Part shown: positions 8,749-19,000 of the stretch, piece by piece | Layout: the number at the start of each line of letters is the position of its first letter | Position numbering within the stretch: the stretch's first letter is position 1 | Assembly: GCF_012641265.1 (NCBI RefSeq) | Contig: NZ_JABAHZ010000002.1 | Coordinates: 124,001 to 188,000 of the forward strand | Direction: 5' to 3' | DNA from: Chitinophaga eiseniae | GTDB lineage: Bacteria > Bacteroidota > Bacteroidia > Chitinophagales > Chitinophagaceae | DNA length: 64,000 nt | The notes under the pieces: generated by a model | The model's input: the letters and a program-made list of their open reading frames with translations, nothing else | Databases searched by the model: none | Told to the model about the DNA's origin: nothing | Made by a program: the position numbers and the translations under genes

Positions 8749-10074
8749 TCAGGCCGCCATCCGTACTTCTTCGTTAAATCCCGGGGTGCTTTTATTGTTC
8801 ACTGATTCATATCTTTTTTTAAAATACCAGGCGGCGACTATCATCATTACAATACCGGTAACGGATACACTGATCACCGCATCTATGAAAAACTGGCTCC
8901 AGGACAGGGATACGCCACTAAAATTTTTAAATAACATCACGGTTACGCTTCCCAGGTAACCAAAAGAATCGGCTACATAAATAACAAACCCCACATTGCT
9001 CACATACTTGAACACTGCAATCAACCGCTCGAAGAAAATACAATTGAAAGGAATATATCCCATATAAAGTCCCAGTCCGGTCAGGGTCATCCACCAAACG
9101 GGATCCAGGCGGTGCTGGCGGAACATCAGGGTACTAACCAGCGCAATAAGAAAGCCGGTGATCACGATAATATGATTCAGCATGAAAGCGTGGAAATTAT
9201 TCTTTACAAATACCAGCAAGCTCATAATCAGGATAATAGCAATAGAAATAGGAATTTCTGTTTGGGTAAAAATTCCGGCCTCGGAGCCATAACCCAGGTC
9301 CTTCCAGATATCAGCAGCAAAATTATCACGCATATCTCTTAATACCGTTAATAACACATAAGACGCAATCAGCAATACCAGTCCAGGCAAAAAGGCCTGT
9401 AGAAAACTTTTACGCTCCTGTTTATTCATCGGCGCCCGTCTGGTTCTGAGCTGTTCGTCTTCTGCGGATGGTGGTGGTATTTGCTCTAACAACACCACGA
9501 AAATTATGATCGGCACAATGAATATCAACCCGGTCACAAAAGGCATCCAATATTCCGTTATATGCCAGTCTACCACGGTCATCTTCCCCACCGACTTCAC
9601 AAAACCAGAAGAGAAAATAAAGCTGATAGATAATACAGCCCCCATAAACTCTGTACTGCGCCGCCCTTCCAGGTAACTGAATACCAGGCCCCAGATCATT
9701 CCCAGGGGAAAGCCGTTGATAAATAAAAATGCAATGTTATAAGGAGCAGGCACCAGGGCAAAGCCCAATAATGCCAACCAGGAGATAGCGATCAGTAATA
9801 AAATGCTCTGCGCACGCTTGTTGCCTTTCATTTCTGCAATGAAGCGGATACCATAAAACTTGCTGCAGGCATAGCCAATTGTTTGTGTGATCACCAACCA
9901 TATCTTGTAATCGATCCCCAGGAAAGTGGCCCCCTCGAAAATCCCGGATGTAAAGGGTTTCCGGAAGGCATACATGCAGGAATAGGTGCCAAAAGCCACC
10001 AGGGCCGCATACAATGAAAACGTAAGGTGATGGGCATTTTGCAACCGCTTCCGCAACCAGGAAATATTCAGCAT
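8749..10074 (-). CDS. DUF5690-family MFS-like membrane protein
   Basis: 441 residues from the ATG at 10074. About 12 hydrophobic segments suggest a major facilitator-like fold. The start LYAALVAFGTYSCMYAFRKPF (roughly residues 20-40 of this start) and the EGRRSTEFMGA loop are typical of DUF5690 proteins of Bacteroidota. A longer form starting 20 residues upstream is possible, but the extension is unlike the family N-terminus. Substrate and role are unknown. The gene converges on tatA, and no pathway genes adjoin it. Confidence 0.75.
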   Translation of the reverse strand: MLNISWLRKRLQNAHHLTFSLYAALVAFGTYSCMYAFRKPFTSGIFEGATFLGIDYKIWLVITQTIGYACSKFYGIRFIAEMKGNKRAQSILLLIAISWLALLGFALVPAPYNIAFLFINGFPLGMIWGLVFSYLEGRRSTEFMGAVLSISFIFSSGFVKSVGKMTVVDWHITEYWMPFVTGLIFIVPIIIFVVLLEQIPPPSAEDEQLRTRRAPMNKQERKSFLQAFLPGLVLLIASYVLLTVLRDMRDNFAADIWKDLGYGSEAGIFTQTEIPISIAIILIMSLLVFVKNNFHAFMLNHIIVITGFLIALVSTLMFRQHRLDPVWWMTLTGLGLYMGYIPFNCIFFERLIAVFKYVSNVGFVIYVADSFGYLGSVTVMLFKNFSGVSLSWSQFFIDAVISVSVTGIVMMIVAAWYFKKRYESVNNKSTPGFNEEVRMAA

Positions 10075-10216
10075 CGTAACAAATGGTTTGGGACAAAGGT
10101 GCAGGTCCAATGTAAATAGAATGTTAACAAACACTGAACTTAATGTTAAGTATTATTAAACACCATGTAAAATTTCTCAGTAAGATGGACTACGGATAAA
10201 CCCTCACATTAAAACA

Positions 10217-12877
10217 TTATTTGAAACTGAATCTTACGGTTGCAACAAATTGCCGTGGCCTCAAACCATATTGGCTTTCAATGATGGAATAAGAGGAATT
10301 ATATAGAATAATATAATTTTTCGTGTTCAGGAGATTATTACAGCTTAGTGCGAAGTCTATTTTCTTTTTAGGCAAAGTATAGGTATACTTTACATCAAGA
10401 AAAGCCTGATTCTTCTTCGTTCTTAGTTTATTAATATAAAAATCAGAATGAATAGTCAGCATTTGATGCTTTACTGGAAATACATTCATTTCCAGCAAAT
10501 GTGTTTGCAGCCGGATATCGTCAAGTTTTTTTTCTGAAAGACGGCTTGTGATAAACGACAGATTCATTCGATAATTAAAATCAAAAAGTTCAAAAAGGTT
10601 GTTATAGATGACCATTGAAGCTGTGTATGAACTAATCTTCAGCATGCTCATGTCGCTATTAAACAACTGGGGAGAGGTTGTATTGTTTATATTTCCGATC
10701 AACTTAAATGTACTTTTGATCGGGCTATATAGCTTACTGACAGTAGCAGTTACAGAAGTTGTTTTCCGGGCATTCCCCAGCAGTAGCATCTCCATAGAAG
10801 TAGCACCAACAGCATCAATAAAGTTATTTGCCAGATAATTATTCCGGGTCCGGTCATAGTGAAACATCACGTCTGCCAACAATGAATTTACCAGATTCTT
10901 ATATTTAAGTGATAAGCTGTTTGACCATTGATTGCTTTGCCCGATATATCCGGTCTTTGATTTTTGCAATCTATTGTAAGAGGTTAGCATATAATCGTTG
11001 TACAACTGCGACAAATCCCCAAACTGATTATCATAGCGCATGTTGAAAAACAATTCCCATAAAGAGGAAATGTCATAAACGACAGACATATTCGGATTAA
11101 AAACAACATTGTTAAGTGTAGTGGAAGCGCCCGTCGGAATTTTATACTTGAGGGAAAACTGCTGAAGCCGGGCAGGCATTTCCAGCTGCAATTTCCACGA
11201 CATATTGTTGTATCGGAGCGTCGGATTCAAATAAGCTTTAATGGCGGTGAACTGGATATCATTCCCGAATCCATCCTGCTTCGCGGGATTGATGGGTAAA
11301 CTTTCCACCCCTAAATTGCTCTCCAACAACTGCTGCTGAAATAAAATACCCAATTTGGCTATTAATGAAATATGGCCAACTCGTTGTATGAAGCTCAAAT
11401 TATTATCAATGAAGAGGTCCTTATAAAGCACCTGTTGAGTCGCCTTGTTATAGGGAAGACTATCATTTAATATATTTTGAAATACGCCCGGAGATACAGT
11501 CAAACGCTGAGGGCTTTCTGAATAATGGATATTGGCATTAAACCCTACCAAATGTTTCCCCAAAAACATCGTCGAAGTAAACACATTGTTTATAAAAAAA
11601 AAATGCAATTTCTCCCACTGGCTAAGACTATTGCTTTGGTTACGTAAAATTAAACCATTCTTGTCATCCCATTTTTTCCCTATGCTCAGCTTATTCTTTA
11701 AATATATCTTTTTGTCATTCTTTAGCAGCGTAAAGTCTCCCTGCAGATCGCTGGTGTTGTAGTTGTTATGCAAATTTTCACTAACTATTATATTTCCACC
11801 GGGAGTAGAGATCTTGGTATAGGTATTTCCCGCGATTTGCTGGTAGTCATTATAAACGGAAATATTTCCTTTCAACTCCAGACCATTGTCAAATTTCTTC
11901 AATAAATTGGAGCTGCCCATTTTAATGTTATTCTCAAGCCATCTCTTCTTGTCGAATGGGGGTTGGGCTAAGTCCCGGACGCCTGTGAACTTATAATTAT
12001 TAACAGGAAGTGGGGCATCAAAGAAAAACCCAACATCATCTGCCGTATATGAATTCAGTTGCTTAGAAATATCATCTCCAATATTATTAGCCTGAAAGGA
12101 ATTAATTATTTGGAATGACTTGTTGAAGGTCATAGGCGTGAGATTGGCATCCCAAAGCAACGGACCAGCACCTATTCCAAGTTTTGCGGTACCAGTGGTG
12201 AGATATTTCTTAAGCTGTATGTTTAAGGAAGCACTATTGGAAAACGTCAAAGAATCCAGGATCTTTATGGGCTGATCATTCTCAATAATCTGCACATTCT
12301 TCACAGCATCGATAGGCAGATTATTATTGGCGATCGCATATCTGCCATCTAATAAATTGAGTCCGTTGATATAATATTTCAACAGAGGTTTACCATTATA
12401 TAAGATTTTGTTTCCCTCCATTTCAATCCCAGGTAATTTTCTGATAACGTCGCCAATTACCCGGTCTTCTTTATAGGTAAAAGTATTAACATCATAGTTG
12501 ATAGTATCATTGATCTGATAAATAGGCTTTTTTGCTACCACAACATCTTTCAGGACAGTAACTTTTGAGCCCAATATAAAATGATATTTGCCTGATGTAT
12601 TCTTCAATACAACTTTCTTCTCCTGGTAGCTGATATGACGGATACTCAATAATATGCTATCCATGGAATCATTTAGTTTCAATTCAAACATGCCATTTCT
12701 ATCGGAAATAACATATCCCATGATGACGTTACCTGTTATTTTTCGATAAACCACGTTTACCCCTGCTATGGGATTATGCAATGAATCTTCAATGCTCCCG
12801 GTTATGATACTTTGAGAAAATACATTCCCAATAAAAGCAAATATGAATTGAATAAGCAGTATCAGCCTTCTCCTCAT
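10217..12877 (-). CDS. TonB-dependent receptor-like outer membrane protein of the peptide locus
   Basis: 886 residues. The signal peptide ends near NVFSQ. Residues about 24-105 are a CarboxypepD-regulatory-like beta-sandwich (ITGSIEDSLHNPIAGVNVVYR... GMFELKL), then a plug (about 110-220, with IGDVIRKLPGIEMEGNKI and YYINGLNLLDGRY), then a large barrel ending RQFVATVRFSFK. The layout matches the outer membrane proteins that accompany GLPGLI proteins in Bacteroidota. It starts four bases after the GLPGLI gene, and both follow a small double-glycine peptide gene, so the three form an operon. A role in export, surface handling or import of the peptide is inference. No classical TonB box is obvious. 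Confidence 0.75.
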   Translation of the reverse strand: MRRRLILLIQFIFAFIGNVFSQSIITGSIEDSLHNPIAGVNVVYRKITGNVIMGYVISDRNGMFELKLNDSMDSILLSIRHISYQEKKVVLKNTSGKYHFILGSKVTVLKDVVVAKKPIYQINDTINYDVNTFTYKEDRVIGDVIRKLPGIEMEGNKILYNGKPLLKYYINGLNLLDGRYAIANNNLPIDAVKNVQIIENDQPIKILDSLTFSNSASLNIQLKKYLTTGTAKLGIGAGPLLWDANLTPMTFNKSFQIINSFQANNIGDDISKQLNSYTADDVGFFFDAPLPVNNYKFTGVRDLAQPPFDKKRWLENNIKMGSSNLLKKFDNGLELKGNISVYNDYQQIAGNTYTKISTPGGNIIVSENLHNNYNTSDLQGDFTLLKNDKKIYLKNKLSIGKKWDDKNGLILRNQSNSLSQWEKLHFFFINNVFTSTMFLGKHLVGFNANIHYSESPQRLTVSPGVFQNILNDSLPYNKATQQVLYKDLFIDNNLSFIQRVGHISLIAKLGILFQQQLLESNLGVESLPINPAKQDGFGNDIQFTAIKAYLNPTLRYNNMSWKLQLEMPARLQQFSLKYKIPTGASTTLNNVVFNPNMSVVYDISSLWELFFNMRYDNQFGDLSQLYNDYMLTSYNRLQKSKTGYIGQSNQWSNSLSLKYKNLVNSLLADVMFHYDRTRNNYLANNFIDAVGATSMEMLLLGNARKTTSVTATVSKLYSPIKSTFKLIGNINNTTSPQLFNSDMSMLKISSYTASMVIYNNLFELFDFNYRMNLSFITSRLSEKKLDDIRLQTHLLEMNVFPVKHQMLTIHSDFYINKLRTKKNQAFLDVKYTYTLPKKKIDFALSCNNLLNTKNYIILYNSSYSIIESQYGLRPRQFVATVRFSFK

Positions 12878-12881
12878 CAGA

Positions 12882-13712
12882 TTACCGGTTACGATAGTGA
12901 TATATTTCTATCCAATTATTGTCGGCTTTTGCCTTTTCCTGCGCCCTCTTAGAATAAGCTTCTCTCCCACTCATAATACTTATTCGCCCACTAGCCTCAT
13001 CCATTTCCAAAGGATTCTTCTGATACTTCTCCTTTAAATGGAAAAATTCCTCTTTGTTTTTTAGCCTTAATGGAGACTTGTAGTAATATGGTCTGATTAC
13101 TCTATCAACATTGGAAATACTGATTAAGTCAAAATTCCAATAATTCTGGCTGTCAGATATCTTCACAATCAACCCAGGCAACCCGGAAAATTTATACGGC
13201 CCATCGGAAACCGGTATATCTGGCGCAAACCATGCATACCATTTCCTGTTTCCAAATACCGTTTCTGCTTTCTGGCAATGGAGAGTGGCAATTGTTGTGG
13301 TATCATTTAGCACATTCCATTGAAAAATATATCTCTCCTCCGAATACTTGTATAACAAGGCCACTACTGAGCTAAATCTATCATAGGTGTGTATGCCTTC
13401 CTGTGTCTTTAAAACGTGATACCGGAACTTCGTTGGATTGTCATTGTAAAATGACACAGAAGGCCCAATAGCATTACCTTTAGTATTTTCTGCATACATG
13501 GCAGAATCGGTATAGTACGAATTTATGCTCTGAAATAATGAACAGCTGTCTCCAACAAATAATCCCATGTATTCGGAAGACCGGCTCAAATCATTTGTAC
13601 TATCTGGCTGGTAGGTCATTTTATAAATGACCTCTATGGAACATTTGAAAGGACTTACCTGCCCGAATACATTTGTACAAATCAAAAAGAAGAAGATCAT
13701 CATTTTTTTCAT
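12882..13712 (-). CDS. GLPGLI family periplasmic/surface protein
   Basis: 276 residues. A short signal peptide (MKKMMIFFFLICTNVFGQ) is followed by a beta-rich domain. The name-giving motif is present as KFSGLPGLIVKI around residues 174-185, preceded by YAWFAPDIPVSDGPY, a segment also typical of the family. GLPGLI proteins are Bacteroidota-specific, of unknown biochemical function, and are regularly found next to short peptide genes and TonB-dependent receptors. The gene lies 77 bases after the peptide gene, with a hairpin between, and 4 bases before the receptor gene. Confidence 0.85.
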   Translation of the reverse strand: MKKMMIFFFLICTNVFGQVSPFKCSIEVIYKMTYQPDSTNDLSRSSEYMGLFVGDSCSLFQSINSYYTDSAMYAENTKGNAIGPSVSFYNDNPTKFRYHVLKTQEGIHTYDRFSSVVALLYKYSEERYIFQWNVLNDTTTIATLHCQKAETVFGNRKWYAWFAPDIPVSDGPYKFSGLPGLIVKISDSQNYWNFDLISISNVDRVIRPYYYKSPLRLKNKEEFFHLKEKYQKNPLEMDEASGRISIMSGREAYSKRAQEKAKADNNWIEIYHYRNR

Positions 13713-13741
13713 GATAAGCCGGTACTTTTAAGGAAATGAAA

Positions 13742-13770
13742 ACCAGGAGGATACATTTCATCCCCCTGGT
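13742..13770 (-). terminator. Hairpin between precursor peptide gene and GLPGLI gene
   Basis: Read on the minus strand: ACCAGGGGGAT, a short loop, then ATCCTCCTGGT followed by TTTCATTT. A stem of about 11 pairs with one mismatch and a weak T-run fits a partial terminator, which would give more peptide message than downstream message, as is common for secreted peptide operons. Confidence 0.6.
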
Positions 13771-13789
13771 CTGTGCTTTATAATCGTAT

Positions 13790-13999
13790 TTATTTGCAGG
13801 AATCAACACATTCCTGTGGAGTAGTTACGCAAGAGTAGATTTCAACAGGAGGATCTCCGGGAAGAGTGCAGGTGCATGGAATTTGCCCGTCGGGGCATGG
13901 TCCTCCGCTACCTGTGCCACCAAGAATATTTTTCAACTGCGTTCTGGTAAGTATTTCTTCAACCCCAAGTCCCAGCGTTTTTAGTTTTAATTTTTTCAT
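13790..13999 (-). CDS. Small double-glycine leader peptide, six-cysteine core; candidate natural product precursor
   Basis: 69 residues. The N-terminal half is a charged leader (MKKLKLKTLGLGVEEILTRT) ending in QLKNILGG, a double-glycine cleavage site at residues 27-28. The remaining 41 residues form a core rich in Gly, Pro, Thr and Cys, with six cysteines (GPCPDG, IPCTCT, YSCV, QECV, DSCK). This is the pattern of Bacteroidota GG-leader natural product precursors cleaved by C39-type peptidase exporters. It is the first gene of a minus-strand operon with a GLPGLI protein and a TonB-dependent receptor. No modifying enzyme, radical SAM maturase or C39 transporter is in the window. Six cysteines could also form three disulfides in an unmodified peptide. 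Confidence 0.7.
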   Translation of the reverse strand: MKKLKLKTLGLGVEEILTRTQLKNILGGTGSGGPCPDGQIPCTCTLPGDPPVEIYSCVTTPQECVDSCK

Positions 14000-14429
14000 T
14001 ATTTAACGTTGTTTTAAAAGGTTATTGCTCCTTTTTAAGCCCGGTAGCAGTAAGGCTTTTTACCAGCTATCGTTTGCAACCGACAACCAGTGAAATAACA
14101 GGCAATTTCTTTCCCTCATGCCCATACGGAAAGAAATATAATCGTCCAGTGCGGTGAATAATTGGAAAATGTCATAAAGTCTTACTACCAGGGTTACTAT
14201 CAAAGGTTTAACAAAAGATTACACTCATTTCAATTCGGGCGAGGTTCTTTGATACAGACCTAATATAAACTTATAATACAAAAGTGTCATAGACCACCAG
14301 TAAATTAACATTTACAGATGTTTTTTTTGCACACGCAAAATGGTTATCTACTGACATCGGGGCGCCAGCCAGTTCAGTGAGATCAGGGGAACGTGTATAA
14401 ACAAGTATTCAATTGGTAAAAATGAGAAA
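14000..14429. other. Intergenic region upstream of the peptide operon
   Basis: About 430 bases between the peptide gene and the end of the SusD gene, read in the opposite sense as promoter region for the peptide operon. I see no gene, tRNA or repeat. Runs of A/T around 14265-14285 and 14320-14330 could include promoter boxes but none matches the consensus well. Confidence 0.5.
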
Positions 14430-14455
14430 GGGGCATCTCATTTTTGAGACACCCC
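14430..14455 (-). terminator. Terminator of the susCD operon
   Basis: On the minus strand GGGGTGTCTC, loop AAAAAT, GAGATGCCCC, followed by TTTCTCATTTTT. It lies about 30 bases after the SusD stop codon. Confidence 0.75.
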
Positions 14456-14482
14456 ATTCTTCAATTTGAAACAACCATTTTC

Positions 14483-16069
14483 TTATTTCAGCAGCCACAT
14501 GCTGCCATTGATATCATCGGTAGTACCGCCAAACTGGCTTTGCAGCGCGGCAGTCCAGTTTACTGTATTAGATGACCGCTCTGCATCAGGATATTTAAAG
14601 CGTTTGGGAATAATGCTGCTATTGCCGGTACCTGTACCTACTGTAAAGGTGGGAACACCGGTTCTTCTCCAGTTGTTATAAGCCTCCCATCCGGAGTTTT
14701 CGAAGAAGGCCAGGTACTTCTGTGTCAGGATCTGGGTGAGCCCCTGGGCATTATCGCCTTTGTACATCACAGCTGCCTGTTTGTAATACACGTTTTCGAA
14801 ATCAAACGGAATTTCATAACGTTTACCACCATACGTTTTCACCACGGCGCCCGGTGCTTCGGCAGGAATGCCATAGAAACCCAGGGAAGCCTTGATACCT
14901 TTTTTATACCATGTTTCAGCATTACCACTAATCCATCCACGATTAATCGCCTCTGCCATGTTAAAACACAATTCCGGGAAACCCAGGATTACACCCGGCT
15001 CTGCAGCGTAGTTGCTGTAGTAACGGCTACGGCTGCGCACAGAATATTCTGCGGTATCCACATTAGACATGCTGGAAGACATGCTCGATTGGCTAATACC
15101 CGGATCAGCACCCACATAGGCGGTAATATCTGTTGGTAATTTACCCAGCTTATTCAGCTGTTTGGTAGCTGGCTCGGCTGTGATATACGCACGCGGGTCG
15201 TTCAAATTCACCAGGGTATTCAGGTAGGTGGCCGACATATTATAACGGGTAGCATCAAAACCCAGGTTATCCGGGTTAGATGGATACTTGTTGATATTGT
15301 TATAAATGAACTGCAGATTCTGGTCCATTGACTCTATTAATGGATATTTAGTAGGATTGCTAACTATATCCTTAAACTGCTGGGCTACCTTCAGGTCTGT
15401 ATCTGCTGTTTTCCTGCTCAGGGCAATCAATACCCGCAAACGCAAGGTATTTACTGCGCGCTGCCATTTGCCCATATCATTCCCGTAGTAAAAATCGCCT
15501 TTCAGCAGTTGTCCTTCTGCCGTGATGCTTTTATCTGGGTTAGCAATCTGTTGCGCCAATTGGGTATTGGCATCTTCCAGCCATTGCAGGATCTGTACAA
15601 AAACGGCTTTCTGATTATCATATACCGGCGTCAGGTTTGTTTTACCCTGCAAAGCAGCTTTCATTGGCAGATCGCCCACCAGGTTAGTTAAGCGGTAAAA
15701 GAACCAGGCACGGAAGAACTTACCCAGTGCGGTATACGGGTTCACTGCCTGGCCCCCTAAACGTAACGCTTCGCTCTCCATTTGCTGCACGTTACTCATA
15801 GAATAATAGCTGTTAAAATCAGCTCCTCCCCAATCATAACGTTGATCGCCATAATAGTTATAGTTACAGCAATCAAATTGGTTCCAGCGCATTACATTAC
15901 TCCAGGGTTTATCAGAATTTATATCCGACAGTACGCCACCTAACACGAGGCTGGGTGGAGTTTGAGAAGGTTTATTCGTATTGATAGCATAGTCTTCAAA
16001 TTGCTTATTGCAACCGCTCACCACAGCGCCTGTGATCGCAACGAAGGCTAATATTTTAAATGATTTCAT
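14483..16069 (-). CDS. SusD/RagB-family outer membrane lipoprotein
   Basis: 528 residues. The lipoprotein signal ends at Cys-20 (VVSGC-NKQFEDY). The mostly helical body contains the usual SusD features: YTALGKFFRAWFFYRLTNLVGDLPM (about 128-152), a tail with WEAYNNWRRTGVP near 472-484, and a last segment PKRFKYPDAE. It looks like the SusD-like_2 subgroup, in which the signature YNNWRRTG and RxxYP-type endings are common. It forms a lid on the SusC-like barrel encoded just upstream (28 bases apart) and binds the nutrient at the cell surface. No glycosidase or peptidase accompanies it, so the ligand is unknown. Confidence 0.9.
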   Translation of the reverse strand: MKSFKILAFVAITGAVVSGCNKQFEDYAINTNKPSQTPPSLVLGGVLSDINSDKPWSNVMRWNQFDCCNYNYYGDQRYDWGGADFNSYYSMSNVQQMESEALRLGGQAVNPYTALGKFFRAWFFYRLTNLVGDLPMKAALQGKTNLTPVYDNQKAVFVQILQWLEDANTQLAQQIANPDKSITAEGQLLKGDFYYGNDMGKWQRAVNTLRLRVLIALSRKTADTDLKVAQQFKDIVSNPTKYPLIESMDQNLQFIYNNINKYPSNPDNLGFDATRYNMSATYLNTLVNLNDPRAYITAEPATKQLNKLGKLPTDITAYVGADPGISQSSMSSSMSNVDTAEYSVRSRSRYYSNYAAEPGVILGFPELCFNMAEAINRGWISGNAETWYKKGIKASLGFYGIPAEAPGAVVKTYGGKRYEIPFDFENVYYKQAAVMYKGDNAQGLTQILTQKYLAFFENSGWEAYNNWRRTGVPTFTVGTGTGNSSIIPKRFKYPDAERSSNTVNWTAALQSQFGGTTDDINGSMWLLK

Positions 16070-16097
16070 ACAAAGCTTGTTTAATAATTGAGCGTGA

Positions 16098-19000
16098 TCA
16101 GAATGTAAGATTTACGTTGAAGCCATAACGTTTAGTCGTAGGCGATTGCAGGGTAGATATACCCTGTGTACCAGGATACTGGTCAATATCCACATCTTTG
16201 TTCTTAGCAAAGTACAGGAGGTTTCTGCCTACGAAGGAGATATTAGCTCCCCGGATAAACGTTCCTTTCAGCATGTTGGCAGGCAAGGCATAACCGATTG
16301 TTACTTCGCGCAGTTTTGCAAATGTTTTGCTGATGAGGTTAGCCTCATTGGTTTTATAGTACACGCTGATATAATCCTGCAGGAATGCTTTGGTAGTATT
16401 CGGAGCATACTGCAGCTTGTCGTAGTTGGTTACATTTCCGTTGTTATCATACTGGATAGGTACACCATTGCTCACCACTACGCCATCGCCCTGGTATGAT
16501 TTCACGCCTTTATAATCCTGGTAACGGGCATCCCCCATAGCACCTTGTGTGGTAAGGATATTACGGCCACCGCGGAAAGTTTGCTGTTGAATATAATCAA
16601 TCATGTTACCACCTACGCGTCCGTCGAATTGGAAGCTGAGGCTTACACCTTTGTAACTGAAACTGTTGTTCACCCCCCAAACCCAGTCTGGATTAGCATA
16701 TCCCAGGAATTGCGGAGTAGAATTTACCACTGGGCGTCCATCATCTCCATTGATAATTTGTCCACTTTGGTTTCGTACAAACTTGCTACCATAGATTTTA
16801 TCCACCCTGTCGCCCACGCCGGTATAGGCATCCAGCTTATTTTCACCATCATAAATGCTGATATACTTTTCCTGGAAGGTAGACCAGTTGGCAGTGATAT
16901 TCCAGTTCAGGCCATTGGGGTTCCTGAGCGGCGAACCATTGAGGGTAAATTCATATCCTACTTTGCGTGTGTTCACACCATTGATACGGTTTTTCGAAAA
17001 CCCGGTAGAGCCGGGGATAATCACATCATAGATCTGTGGACCATTCTTGCTGGTAAAGTAAGTAGCGTCGATACCTATACGATTTTTAAGGAAGCGGATG
17101 TCTAGTCCTGTTTCAAACACCTTGGTAGCAAATGGCTTCAGGTCAGGATTAGCAATAGTTTGAGAAACATAAGCGCCTGCCTGGTTCTGGTATACCGGGA
17201 GAACGTTGTAAAATTTAGTATTGAAAATCGGGCCATCATAGGAAGACTGGTACTCCGCGCCATATCCCAGCGGATAGCTGGCCAATGGCGTAGCGCCTAT
17301 AGTAGCCTGGCTAAATCCACCTTTTACGTTAGCGTAAGATCCTCTCAGCTTAAGGAAGGATACTACTTCCGGTAGTTGTACGTAATCAGAAACTACGGTG
17401 CTGATAGCTACAGAAGGATAAGAATAAACGTTATTGTGGATAGGCAAGCTGGAGTTTTTATCGAAACGGTCGGTGAGCGAGATAGTCGCATACTTACCCA
17501 AGTCAATATCTACATAACCATATGCGCTCAATACCAGCATTTGGGCTGAATAGTTGGTAGCAAACAGCGGATCGCGGCTATTGGCAAAGCCATACCATCC
17601 CGGTGCATTCAGGTAGTTGGTGGTTACAAAGCTGGAATTATACCGGTATGAGCGGGCGTTGGCACCTACAGAGGCATGGATCCCTATTTTACGGGGAAAT
17701 ACATTGGTATAAGATAACAATACGTCGGTATTGTTTTCAAACAGCGAGCGTTTGTCTTCCCGGTAGTTACCTTTACCTTCTTCCATGCCATAAGGGTGCG
17801 CAGAGAAAGGCACCTTTTCATTTCTCATCAGGTCGTAGGTAGTCACCTGTGTACGGGCCAGCAGCTCCAATTTATCACTGAACTTATAATTCAGTTTGGC
17901 ATAACCATTAACATCTGTTTTGTAATGCCCACGCAACCATTCGTAGGTCATAAACCATGGGTTGTGATAGCGCTGGTATTCGGCGTATATCGACTGGATA
18001 CCTTCTTTACCTGGTTGCCAGTAGTTACGCATATCATCCATGCTCCAGTCGGCGCCAGCCCAGATCAGGGTGTTATAAATGATACTGTTGGGGCCATATG
18101 TTACATCCGGGAAGTTGTTGGTGTACTGGCGGTTGTAATTCATGTAGGCATCCAGGCGCAGGCGGGAACTGAAATTATAACCTGCGGAGATGTTGAAGTT
18201 GGTAATGTTTAAAGAGGTATTGGGCACAATTCCTTTCTGGTAGGAATGTGACAGGGAGAAGCGCAAATCGGCTTTTTCCGTGTGAGAAGAAACGGCGATG
18301 TTGTTGGTGCTAAGCATGCCTGTTTGCAGGAAGCGCTGCAGGTTGTTTTTACCGCGTGCTACCCATGGCGTGCCGGTGCGTTTACCTGTAGCCGGATCAA
18401 CCGGGCTATCATATTGGGGGATTAACTGTCCTTCAAACTTTGGTCCCCATACATCATAGTCGCCATCGTTGGTTCCGTTTCCTTTACCATCTACAAACGC
18501 GTATTTACCATGGTCGCCAGGGCCATACTCATCCTGTACTTTGGGGATGGCATTGAATCCTTTTTCGAACATGGTGCTGGAGTTAAAGTCAATGGACAGG
18601 CCGCGCTTGTCTTTGGTTCCTTTTTTAGTGGTAATCATGATAGCGCCATTCAGGCCGCGGGAGCCATACAAAGCGGAGGCAGTAACCCCTTTCAGCACAG
18701 TATAGCTTTCAATATCATCGGGGGAAATGTTCCAGGTATCGGAGTTAATAGGCACGCCATCTACTACATAGAGCCCGATGTTATTACCTCTTAATAATAC
18801 CTGTGGGGCGGCTAATAATTCAGCGGAAGCGCCTACGGTGAGGCCGGCCACTTTTCCGACTAATCCGTTAACAGGATTCGGTTCACGGGCTTTTACCATG
18901 TCGGCGCCTTTTACTTCCTGAACGGCATAACCTACCCGTTTTACTTCTTTTCGTATACCCAGCGCCGTAACTACTACTTCATCCAATGCTTTTTTGTCGG

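Noticed and set aside
16545..18212. Long plus-strand frames (186 and 138 codons)
   Set aside because: They are antisense to the SusC gene, which has full-length family features; they are shadows.
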